Source: Pyramidobacter sp. C12-8 (GTDB taxonomy: Bacteria; Synergistota; Synergistia; Synergistales; Dethiosulfovibrionaceae). From it: a DNA stretch of 64,000 nt. The notes under the pieces are model-generated. The model saw only the letters and a list, made by a program, of their open reading frames with translations. It did not search any database and had not been told where the DNA came from. The stretch lies in NCBI RefSeq assembly GCF_002007215.1, contig NZ_MUHX01000008.1:1-64000 (forward strand). The letters are read 5' to 3'. A program made the position numbers and the translations under genes. Shown here piece by piece: positions 1 through 7,398 of this stretch (positions are counted from its first letter, which is position 1; the number at the start of each line of letters is the position of its first letter).

Positions 1-159
1 AAAAACAGAAAACTTCATGAAAAACATCGGATCTCCGCCCGGCCCGCGCCGCGGATCTTCCCCGGGATCTGCCGCGCGATATTTCAGTGAGGAAACAAGA
101 GGGACCGCCCCCGCCGCCGTCCGCAGGGCGCACGCGCCTTTTCGAAGGGCCGGCGGCAA

Positions 160-203
160 ACGTCGCGCCCCTGGACCGATCGAACGGTCCGGGGGCGCGG
201 CGT
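160..203 (-). terminator. Strong hairpin, near-copy of the one at 2051-2095
   Basis: Two 19-base arms (160-178 and 185-203) pair with a six-base loop; two of the pairs are G-T. The arm sequence and the flanking bases up to about 240 closely match 2051-2142. It follows the end of a minus-strand remnant (stop at 213-215), so it looks like the terminator of a lost or decayed gene. Confidence 0.65.
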
Positions 204-212
204 TATGCGGTT

Positions 213-458
213 TTAGGGCCGCCAGCCGGCGGCGATGGCGAAGCGGACTTTCGCCGTCGCGGTACAACGGCAGCTTTTCGCGCCCGATATACAGGACGCT
301 CCCGGCAATCCCGCCGCCCTCGCTCCTTCCGGTGCGGGCGACGCAGCGCGCTTCATCGTCGTGCGCGTATTCGCCTGCCCCTTCGGTGACAAATGTTTCG
401 CCGTCCGTCGTCGTGGCGACGCGCACCGCGACGTCTTTTTCCTTGTTACGGTTTTACC
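213..458 (-). pseudogene. Remnant of an unidentified minus-strand gene (3' part)
   Basis: The minus strand shows about 60 protein-like codons (for example the stretch VRVATTTDGETFVTEG) with no start codon, preceded in frame by a TAA. A different frame over the last 30 codons ends FAIAAGWRP-stop, resembling the C-terminus FAIAAGSD of the proline-rich protein at 2114-2614. The terminator after it is also shared with that gene. I read this as a decayed, probably frameshifted gene end. I do not recognise the family, and it may never have been one gene. Confidence 0.3.
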
Positions 459-484
459 ATGGATCTCCCATTCCTTCCCGGCTG

Positions 485-1759
485 TCAGAACAGTTCGACG
501 CGATTCAGCAGAAAATCGCCAAGCGCGCAGTGGAAAATCCCGTTTTCGTCATAGTAGCTGTGCAACAAGTCCATGCGAATCACGATCTTTTTGAAAAAAT
601 CGTTCGTCAGCCACAGCGAAGCGAGCTCAGACGAAGTTTTGCTCTCCATGTCCATTCTCAGCGCCGACTGGATATAGATCCTTCTGTTCGTATCGTTGAC
701 GACGAAATCGATCTCTTTCCGCACGTTGCCTCCGCCAGCGCGGTCGCTGACTACGCCGACATCGACGGAATAACCTCGGCGGATAAGCTCATTGTAAATT
801 ACGTTCTCCATGATGTGTCCCGGGTCGAACTGCCGGTAATTCAGCCGCGCGTTGCGCAGGCCGAGGTCGGTATAGTAATATTTGTTGGGGTACTTGAAAT
901 ACGATTTGCCCTTCACGTAAAACCGCTTCGCCTCGCTGATCAGGAATGAATCGAGGGAATACTGGATATAATTCGACACAAGCGAAGGATTCACCTTTTC
1001 CCGTCTCATGCTCGTCAGAGCGTTTGCGACGGCCGTCGGATTCGTCAGCGAGCCGATCTGCGAGGCGAGATAATCAAGGATGCCGTTCATCAGGTCCTCC
1101 CGCTCAACGCCGTTGCGCTCAGCGATGTCTTTCAGATACAGCTCGTTATAAAGAGACATGAGATAATCTTTCTTGTCTTTCTCATCATCGAGAGAAAGCA
1201 GGCGCGGCATCCCGCCATAAAGCATGTACCGGTCAAGCGCCGCGCGCTCGTCGCCGCCGACATGCGAGTATAATTCCGCAAACGACAGCGGATAAACGCG
1301 GATCTGCGTCGCCCGCCCACGAAATTCCGTCGCGACGTCGCTGGACAGCCCTCTGGAATTGCTCCCCGTCACGTACATGTCAAGATTTTTGTACGCTTTC
1401 AGCTCGTTCAGCATGTCGTAGACAGTCACAGAGATACCGCCACTTTCGCTGTCGAGCGTCGTCGAAGTCATCTGAACTTCGTCGAGCAAAAGATAAAACC
1501 GCTTTTTCGACTCTTTCTGGATCAGCGACTCGACAGACTCGCACAGGACGATCGGATTGCGGTATCGATAGAACCTTCGCTGATCGAGCGCGATCCTGAC
1601 GATCTGTTCGTCCTTCACGCCCTGACTGAGCAGATAATCGTAAAACAGCTCGAACAGCAGCACCGATTTCCCGCAGCGGCGAAGTCCCGTGATGATCTTG
1701 ATCTCTCCGTTCCACATGGCGCGAACGATTTTGTTCAAATAAAAATCCCGTTTAATCAT
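485..1759 (-). CDS. AAA-family ATPase with DUF4143-type C-terminus (COG1373-like)
   Basis: A 424-residue P-loop protein of the family in which an N-terminal AAA ATPase is joined to a DUF4143 domain. The Walker A motif GLRRCGKS is at residues 25-32 and the Walker B strand ends in D93-E94. The C-terminal half carries the DUF4143-like region ending in conserved strand residues (KEIDFVV). Cellular role is unknown; such genes are scattered and often occur in accessory DNA. I chose ATG 1759 because GAGGTG lies six bases upstream; the GTG at 1768 overlaps that ribosome site. Base composition is clearly lower in GC than the neighbours, and the gene is bracketed by two near-identical terminators, both consistent with acquisition. 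Its own promoter is at 1807-1835. Confidence 0.8.
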   Translation of the reverse strand: MIKRDFYLNKIVRAMWNGEIKIITGLRRCGKSVLLFELFYDYLLSQGVKDEQIVRIALDQRRFYRYRNPIVLCESVESLIQKESKKRFYLLLDEVQMTSTTLDSESGGISVTVYDMLNELKAYKNLDMYVTGSNSRGLSSDVATEFRGRATQIRVYPLSFAELYSHVGGDERAALDRYMLYGGMPRLLSLDDEKDKKDYLMSLYNELYLKDIAERNGVEREDLMNGILDYLASQIGSLTNPTAVANALTSMRREKVNPSLVSNYIQYSLDSFLISEAKRFYVKGKSYFKYPNKYYYTDLGLRNARLNYRQFDPGHIMENVIYNELIRRGYSVDVGVVSDRAGGGNVRKEIDFVVNDTNRRIYIQSALRMDMESKTSSELASLWLTNDFFKKIVIRMDLLHSYYDENGIFHCALGDFLLNRVELF

Positions 1760-2050
1760 ATATTTCACCTCAAAGTCATATCGTAACCGTTATAACTACA
1801 ATAATGATTATAGACTTCCATTCAGGAAAAAGCAATTCGTCCCTTCATCGTGCCGTTTCATCCTGACATGATTTTTGACAGGCATCGCATTCAGAATGAA
1901 ATGAAAACCTCTCAGCGCCGAATATTCACTCAGGAAAAGGAGGGAACAGGCAACGGTAAATCCCCAACCACAGTCGCGCTCAGCGGTATGAATAAAGCCG
2001 CCTTAACGAACATAATCCTTCTTTTAAAAAGAGCACAAGACAGACAACAA
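1760..2050. other. Non-coding spacer, AT-richer
   Basis: Apart from the promoter at 1807-1835 I see no supported gene here. The small open frames on both strands lack ribosome sites and resemble no family I know. Confidence 0.5.
1807..1835 (-). promoter_or_regulatory. Promoter of the AAA ATPase gene
   Basis: On the minus strand TTGCTT (1830-1835) and a perfect TATAAT (1807-1812) are separated by 17 bases. It lies about 50 bases upstream of the ATG at 1759. Confidence 0.6.
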
Positions 2051-2095
2051 ACGTCACGCCCCCGGACCGATCGAAACGGTCCGGGGGCGTGACGT
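2051..2095 (-). terminator. Perfect 19-bp stem terminator of the proline-rich gene
   Basis: Arms 2051-2069 and 2077-2095 are perfect complements around a seven-base loop, directly downstream of the stop at 2114. A near-copy lies at 160-203. Confidence 0.8.
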
Positions 2096-2113
2096 TATAC
2101 GGTTTTAGGACTG

Positions 2114-2614
2114 CTAGTCGCTGCCGGCGGCGATGGCGAAGAAGAACGGGAACAGGAAGAGAAAGTCGTCCCGGTCGCGGCGATGCCGCCAATACCGCGG
2201 AGGCGGAGGCGGCGGACGGTGCCAGGCCGGCGGCGGGGGCGGCATCCTCCGTCCCCAGTAGGGCGGAGGCGGCGGCCCGGGGCGCCAATCGCGGCGCGGC
2301 GGGGGCGGTGGGGCTGGGCGGAAGCCGGGGTGAAAGGGCGGGGGCGGGGCAGGACGCCAGTCACGCCGTGGCGGAGGCGGGGGAGCAGGGCGAAAACCTG
2401 GACCGCCCGGTCCGGGACGGAAAGGCGGAGGGGCGGGACGCCAATCGCGGCGAGGCGGGGGCGGCGCGTGATGGAAGCCCGGACCGCGCCCGAAAGACGG
2501 CGGCGGCCCGCCGTGGAATCCCGGCCCCGGGCGCGCGCAGGCCGCGCCCGCCAACGTCAGGACCGCCAGCGCCGACAGCGCCAGACGAGCATATTTTCTG
2601 CCGGTGAATTTCAT
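2114..2614 (-). CDS. Exported proline-rich repeat protein
   Basis: A 166-residue protein. The start ATG 2614 is preceded by GGAAG and begins a clear signal peptide (MKFTGRKYAR, then a hydrophobic run ending AGAACA). The mature part is low-complexity, dominated by Pro, Gly, Arg and Trp. A unit close to PPPPPRRDWRPAP recurs at least three times, followed by a basic stretch and an aromatic/hydrophobic C-terminus (FLFLFPFFFAIAAGSD). An upstream in-frame extension lacks the ribosome site and is rejected. The protein is probably periplasmic or surface-associated; the hydrophobic tail could anchor it. Function unknown. The repetitive, compositionally biased sequence makes homology searches unreliable. 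Confidence 0.65.
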   Translation of the reverse strand: MKFTGRKYARLALSALAVLTLAGAACARPGPGFHGGPPPSFGRGPGFHHAPPPPRRDWRPAPPPFRPGPGGPGFRPAPPPPPRRDWRPAPPPPFHPGFRPAPPPPPRRDWRPGPPPPPYWGRRMPPPPPAWHRPPPPPPRYWRHRRDRDDFLFLFPFFFAIAAGSD

Positions 2615-2811
2615 GTGAATTCGCTTCCGTGTGAGCTCGTTCGCGTGCTTGTTTTGTCTGAGTTCTGTCCAATATGCCGTTTTCAGGGGCGCTTTGGCTT
2701 TTTCACGCGGGCAACCGGCTAGAAATACTTCGGGCATGAGCTCGAATTTCCTACTTGACTTTTAATAGCTGGTCTCCTTTAAAGGATTTACTCTGCGGAG
2801 CGTATATGAAA

Positions 2812-2838
2812 AAGCGGAGTTTACGCAAAAACGCCGCT
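2812..2838 (-). terminator. Weak hairpin after the MacB-like permease
   Basis: Downstream of the stop at 2851, a short AGCGG/CCGCT stem is followed on the minus strand by a T-run. The stem is short, so this is a weak candidate terminator for the efflux operon. Confidence 0.35.
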
Positions 2839-2850
2839 GATCTTCGCGTC

Positions 2851-4074
2851 TCATTCGTATTTCAGCGCGTCGATGGGATCGAGCAGCGAGGCCTTGGCCG
2901 CGGGGTAATAGCCGAAGCCGATGCCGACCGCCGCGGAAAACACGAAAGCCAGCGCGATGGAACCGAACGTGAACACCGGCGGCGCCTGCGTGACCGAGGC
3001 CAGAGCATACCCCGCGCCGACGCCCAGGCAGATGCCGAGGATGCCGCCGATCACCGACAGCGTCACCGACTCGATCAAAAACTGCAGGCGGATGTTGACG
3101 CTCTTGGCGCCTACGGCCATGCGGATGCCGATCTCGCGCGTGCGTTCCGTGACCGAGACGAGCATGATGTTCATGATGCCGATGCCGCCGACGACGAGCG
3201 AGATGACGGCGATGGAAGCCAGCAGCATGGAGGTGACGCTGGTGGTCCTGCGGCGCGCTTCGAGCATCTGCGAAAGGCTGCGCACCGCGAAGTCGTCGGC
3301 CTGGCCGCCGCGGATCTTGTGGCGCTCGCGCATCAGCATCGTGATCTCGCTGGTGATGTACGAAAGCGATTCCATGGACACGCCCTTGACCTGGATGGTG
3401 CCGACGCGACCGGGCGTGTTGTCCCACTTGACGAGGCGGCTCTGCGCCGTTTTCAGCGGCACGAGGATCAAGTCGTCCTGATCCATGAAGCCGCCGGTGG
3501 ATTGTCCTTTCGCGGCGAACACGCCGACGACGGCAAAGGGCACTTTGGCGATGCGGATCGACTTGCCGACCGGGTCTTCGTGGGGAAAAAGTTTCTGCGC
3601 CACGGTGCTGCCGATCACGGCCACCTTGTTGCCCTGGCGCTGGTCCGATTCGCTGATGTTGCGTCCCTGCGCGATCGCGTACCCCTGCACGTCGCCGTAC
3701 GACGGGGTGCTGCCGTAGACTGCCGTGGACCAGTTCGTGTTGCCGTAGACGACCTGCGCGCTGGCGTTCACGACGGGCGCCACGGCCGCAACGCCGGAGA
3801 CGTTGGCGGCGATCGCCTCGGCGTCGCCTTCGGTCAGGTACTTGGCGGTGTCGCCGGTGGATTGGGCGTTGCGCTCGCGCATGACGGTGACGGAGTTGGT
3901 GCCGAAGGAGGCGATCTCCTCGTCGATCACCTTGTTGGCTCCCGCGCCGACGGCGAAGGCGGCGATCACGGCGCCGACGCCGATGATGATGCCCAGCGTC
4001 GTCAGGAACGAACGGGTCTTGTTGCGCCGCAGGGCGCGCAGCGCGGTACGAAAAATCTCCACGAGGGAAATCAT
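2851..4074 (-). CDS. MacB/FtsX-type ABC transporter permease
   Basis: A 407-residue integral membrane subunit of a MacB-type ABC system. The N-terminus has the usual amphipathic start and first membrane helix (SFLTTLGIIIGVGAV, residues about 23-40). A large periplasmic domain follows, then three C-terminal helices with the family turn GGIGIMNIMLVSVTERTREIG (split here: GGIGIMNIML then VTERTREIG). In E. coli MacB the ATPase is fused to this part; here it is the separate gene at 4090-4788, the LolCD/YknYZ arrangement. It is last in an operon tolC-macA-ATPase-permease, so the complex probably exports a substrate from the periplasm through the TolC-like channel. The substrate (macrolide, peptide, lipid) cannot be told from sequence. 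Confidence 0.85.
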   Translation of the reverse strand: MISLVEIFRTALRALRRNKTRSFLTTLGIIIGVGAVIAAFAVGAGANKVIDEEIASFGTNSVTVMRERNAQSTGDTAKYLTEGDAEAIAANVSGVAAVAPVVNASAQVVYGNTNWSTAVYGSTPSYGDVQGYAIAQGRNISESDQRQGNKVAVIGSTVAQKLFPHEDPVGKSIRIAKVPFAVVGVFAAKGQSTGGFMDQDDLILVPLKTAQSRLVKWDNTPGRVGTIQVKGVSMESLSYITSEITMLMRERHKIRGGQADDFAVRSLSQMLEARRRTTSVTSMLLASIAVISLVVGGIGIMNIMLVSVTERTREIGIRMAVGAKSVNIRLQFLIESVTLSVIGGILGICLGVGAGYALASVTQAPPVFTFGSIALAFVFSAAVGIGFGYYPAAKASLLDPIDALKYE

Positions 4075-4089
4075 GAACGTTCACTCCTT

Positions 4090-4788
4090 TTAAGTGCGCC
4101 GATGTTCGTTAAGCCGGTCTTCGAGGATCACGCCGTCGCGGAAGAGCAGCTCGCGCCCGGCGAAGGCCGCCACGTCCGGTTCGTGGGTGACGAGGATGAT
4201 GGTGATGCCTTCTTCGCGGTTGAGCCGCTGGAACAGGCGCATGATCTCGTCGCTGGTCTTGGAGTCGAGGTTGCCCGTCGGTTCGTCGGCCATCAGGATC
4301 GGGGCGTGGTTGACGATGCCGCGGGCGATGGCGACGCGCTGCTGCTGGCCGCCGGAAAGCTGGCTCGGCTCGTGATACAGGCGCTCGCCCAGCCCCATGC
4401 GCGCCAGGGCTTCCACGGCGCGCTCGCGGCGCTCCCTGGCATGGACGCCGGCGTAGAGCATGGGCAGCTCGACGTTTTCGACGGCGCTGGTGCGCTGCAG
4501 CAGGTTGAAGCCCTGGAACACGAAACCGATGGTGCTGTTGCGGATCGCCGCGAGCTCGTCGCGGTTCAGTTCCGAGACGTCGCAGCCGTCGAGGAAATAT
4601 TGGCCGGACGTGGGCTTGTCGAGGCAGCCGAGGATGTTCATGGTCGTCGACTTGCCCGACCCCGACGGCCCCATCATGGCGACGAATTCGCCCTTTTCCA
4701 CGACGAGATCGATGCCATGGAGGATCTCCACCTGCCCGCCGCCGAGGCGGAAGCTTTTTTTGACGTTTCTCAGCTCGACGAGCGGCAT
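4090..4788 (-). CDS. ABC transporter ATP-binding protein (MacB/LolD type)
   Basis: A 232-residue nucleotide-binding subunit. The Walker A motif GPSGSGKS is at residues 40-47, the signature LSGGQQQRVAIARG lies near 144, and Walker B (ILMADEPTGNLD) follows near 163, all in the form typical of the MacB/LolD/FtsE group. It sits 15 bases upstream of the permease gene and begins two bases from the end of the MacA-like gene, so the three proteins should assemble together. It hydrolyses ATP in the cytoplasm to drive the MacB-like permease. Confidence 0.9.
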   Translation of the reverse strand: MPLVELRNVKKSFRLGGGQVEILHGIDLVVEKGEFVAMMGPSGSGKSTTMNILGCLDKPTSGQYFLDGCDVSELNRDELAAIRNSTIGFVFQGFNLLQRTSAVENVELPMLYAGVHARERRERAVEALARMGLGERLYHEPSQLSGGQQQRVAIARGIVNHAPILMADEPTGNLDSKTSDEIMRLFQRLNREEGITIILVTHEPDVAAFAGRELLFRDGVILEDRLNEHRRT

Positions 4789-4789
4789 C

Positions 4790-5962
4790 TTATTTCTTCT
4801 TTTCCGCTTGCAGGTTGAAGCCGACCAGCACCCTCGCGCCTTCTTCGAGGCCGGAAAGGATCTCGGTGCGGTCGCCGTCGCTGATGCCCTTCTCCACTTC
4901 GATCTTGGCGGGCTTTTTGCCGAGCAGCACGTACACGCCGGGCGTCTCCGCCGCGGCCACGGTGCCGCGGCGGGAGGGCGGCCCCATGGCGATTTCGGTG
5001 CTGACGACGGGGCGGAAGCGCAGCGCCGCGTTGGGCACGAGCAGGACGTCTTTCTTCTCGGTGACGACCAGCGAGACGTTGGCCGTCATGCCGGGCATCA
5101 GCTTTTCTTCGTCGTTGGCGACCTTGACGATCACCGTGTAGCTGACGACGTTTTCGCTGGTGCTGGGCGAGATGCGCACCTGCGTGACCTTGCCGGAGAA
5201 CGTCGTGTCGGCGTAGGCGTCGACGGTGAATTCGGCGTCCTGCCCCACTTTGACGCTGCCGATGTCGGCCTCGTCGACGTTGACTTCGACCTGCATCTGC
5301 TTGAGGTCGCGGGCGATCTCGGCGATGCTGGGCGTCTGATAGCTGGCGGCCACGGTCTGTCCCTTTTCCACGTTCTTGGCCACGACGACGCCGTCGACGG
5401 GCGAATAGATCTTCGTGTAACCGAGGTTGATCTCGGCCTTGCGCAGCGTGGCCTCGTACTGGGCCACGCGCGCCTGCGCGGCCATCACGTCGGCGCTGGC
5501 CGTCGACTGGGAAGCCACGTCGGCGTCGAGCTCGCTGCGGGCGATCAGATCTTTTCTGATCAGCTCGCGAGTGCGCTTCAGGTCGCGGTCGGCCTTGAGC
5601 AGCGTGGCCTTCGCCTTGGCCAAGTCCGCCTTGGCGGAGAGGACGTTGGCCCTGGCCATGTCGACTTCGGCCTGCTGGGTGCGGTCGTCCATCACGGCGA
5701 TGAGCTGTCCCTGCGCGACCTTGTCGTTGTAGTCGACGTAGATGTCGTTGATGGTGCCGCTGATCTGCGTGCCGACGTCGACGGTCTCCTCGGCGCTCAG
5801 GGTGCCGGTGGCCTGGATGACGCTGCGCAGCGAACCGCGGGCGGCGACGGCCGTGCGGTAGCTCACGTCGGCGCTGGCGGCGCGCCGTTCGCTGTACCAG
5901 TACACGCCGCCGCAGCTGAGCGCGACGACGGCAAGAAGCGTGACGATCCTTTTCAGTTTCAT
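4790..5962 (-). CDS. MacA-like periplasmic adaptor (HlyD/RND family)
   Basis: A 390-residue membrane-fusion protein. It has an N-terminal membrane anchor (residues about 5-22), a barrel-sandwich motif (SAEETVDVGTQISGTI), an alpha-hairpin from about 90 to 200 rich in Ala, Lys, Asp and Glu heptads, and a beta-barrel/proximal domain towards the C-terminus (LVVTEKKDVLLVPNAAL). Its ATG overlaps the stop of the TolC-like gene in an ATGA arrangement. It should bridge the inner-membrane ABC permease and the outer-membrane channel. A much longer open frame runs upstream but is a shadow of the tolC-like gene. Confidence 0.88.
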   Translation of the reverse strand: MKLKRIVTLLAVVALSCGGVYWYSERRAASADVSYRTAVAARGSLRSVIQATGTLSAEETVDVGTQISGTINDIYVDYNDKVAQGQLIAVMDDRTQQAEVDMARANVLSAKADLAKAKATLLKADRDLKRTRELIRKDLIARSELDADVASQSTASADVMAAQARVAQYEATLRKAEINLGYTKIYSPVDGVVVAKNVEKGQTVAASYQTPSIAEIARDLKQMQVEVNVDEADIGSVKVGQDAEFTVDAYADTTFSGKVTQVRISPSTSENVVSYTVIVKVANDEEKLMPGMTANVSLVVTEKKDVLLVPNAALRFRPVVSTEIAMGPPSRRGTVAAAETPGVYVLLGKKPAKIEVEKGISDGDRTEILSGLEEGARVLVGFNLQAEKKK

Positions 5963-7230
5963 GATCCGGAAACCTCCCCCATGGCTTTCTCGAGGCTGAG
6001 CCGCGCCTCCTTGTGATTGTAAAGGCTCGCGATCAGCGTCGTCTGCGATTGCGCGTAAGCGTCGACGGCGTCGGAAATCTCCAGGCTGTCGCCCACGCCG
6101 GCCCGGTAGCGGCTCAGCGCCAGATCGAGATTTTCGCGGGCCTGCCGCTCCGCCGCGCGGGCGGCGTCGATGGAAGCGGCGCTTTCCCGAAGGCTCTGCC
6201 AGGCCTGGCGCACGTCGAGCACGACGTCCTGCGCCAGCTTGTCGCGGTTGGCCCGCGCCACTTTCAGATCGGCTGTGGCGCCGGCCACGCGCGCTTTCGT
6301 CTCGCCGCCGTCGCCGATCGGGATCGACAGGCTGAGCCTGGCGTTCCACTGGTCGTCGTCGTAAAATCCCGAGCCGCCGAAGCTGTAGCCGGCGCTGGCG
6401 GTCAGATCGGGGGCGTTGTTCAGCTTCGCCGCGGTCACGTCGGTCTTCGCCTTGTCCACCAGCAGGTCCTGAGCGGCCAGGTCGGCGCGGTTCGCGGCCG
6501 CGCGCTTCAGCGCGTCGCCGAGGGCGATGTCCCATCGTTCGTATTCCAGTTCGTCGGCGACGCCGTCGATTTCCAGTTCGGGCATTCCCATCGCCGAGGC
6601 GAGCCGGGCCTTGTACTGCTCCGCCGCGGACTCGGCCTTGATCAGCGAGAGTTTGGCGTTGGCCAGGTCGGTCTCGGCCTTGGTGACTTCGATTTTGGCC
6701 TTGGCGCCGGCCGAATAGTAGGATTTGGCCCAATCGAGGCGTTGCTGGTAATTTTTCACCTGTTCGTTTTGCACCGCCGTGTCGCGCACGGCCTTGTTCA
6801 GGCTGTAATAGGCGTCGCGCACGTCGGCGACCACGCTCTCGCGGGTGCGTTCCAGCGTTTCCCGCGCGGCTTTTTCGCCGAGCTTGGCGCTTTTCACGGA
6901 CGCCTTCGTCTTGCCCCAGTCGTACACCGTCTGCGAGAGCGAAACGCCGGTGCTCCAGTCGCCGTCGCTGCCGCCGCTGTTCGCTCCCTTGGTGGAACCG
7001 TTGCGCGCGTAAGAACCCGTCGCGCTGGCTTTCAGCCGGCTGCCGGATGCGGAGAGCGAGGCGGCGGCATGGCGCGATTCCGCCGTTCCTTCGGCGGCCG
7101 TCAGGCTGGGATGGGAGGCCAGCGCCTTTTCGACGCACTGCGCCAGCGTCAGTTTTTCGCCGGCCATGGCGGGGACGCCGAGCAGAAGCAGGCAGCCGCC
7201 CAAAGCCAGAGCGCCGATTTTTTTCCTCAT
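5959..7230 (-). CDS. TolC-family outer-membrane efflux channel
   Basis: A 423-residue protein with a signal peptide (MRKKIGALALGG to a cleavage site after VPAMA, residue about 24). Two repeated OEP halves follow, rich in long Ala/Lys helices (TKAETDLANAKLSLIKAE and the later DLKVARANRDKLAQD), the pattern of TolC alpha-barrel proteins. It is first in the operon with the MacA-like adaptor and the two-part MacB-like ABC transporter. ATG 7230 was chosen because GAGGTG precedes it by six bases; the GTG at 7239 lies inside that site. Its presence is direct evidence for an outer membrane. Confidence 0.88.
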   Translation of the reverse strand: MRKKIGALALGGCLLLLGVPAMAGEKLTLAQCVEKALASHPSLTAAEGTAESRHAAASLSASGSRLKASATGSYARNGSTKGANSGGSDGDWSTGVSLSQTVYDWGKTKASVKSAKLGEKAARETLERTRESVVADVRDAYYSLNKAVRDTAVQNEQVKNYQQRLDWAKSYYSAGAKAKIEVTKAETDLANAKLSLIKAESAAEQYKARLASAMGMPELEIDGVADELEYERWDIALGDALKRAAANRADLAAQDLLVDKAKTDVTAAKLNNAPDLTASAGYSFGGSGFYDDDQWNARLSLSIPIGDGGETKARVAGATADLKVARANRDKLAQDVVLDVRQAWQSLRESAASIDAARAAERQARENLDLALSRYRAGVGDSLEISDAVDAYAQSQTTLIASLYNHKEARLSLEKAMGEVSGS

Positions 7231-7338
7231 GTGAGTCACCTCGTCGAATGATCTGTCCGTTCCGATTTCGTTGGCTTCAGTCTAGCGCCGCCCATTCCGT
7301 TTGGCATTGTCGAAAATACCAGTTCGCCCCCCGGTGAA

Positions 7339-7367
7339 TTCCCTACTCCGCGCGGAAAGGCTATAAT
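7339..7367 (+). promoter_or_regulatory. Promoter of the SNF2-family gene
   Basis: TTCCCT (7339-7344) and a perfect TATAAT (7362-7367) are 17 bases apart, 32 bases before the GTG start at 7399. The -35 match is weak. The region between this and the leftward tolC-like gene is a divergent promoter region. Confidence 0.5.
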
Positions 7368-7398
7368 AACGACAGATGAAAAAGGCAGGTGACGCGCA

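Noticed and set aside
2755-4818. A 687-codon plus-strand open frame opposite the ABC transporter genes
   Set aside because: It mirrors the minus-strand ABC genes; the His/Asp/Arg-rich translation is typical of an antisense shadow in GC-rich DNA and has no family features.
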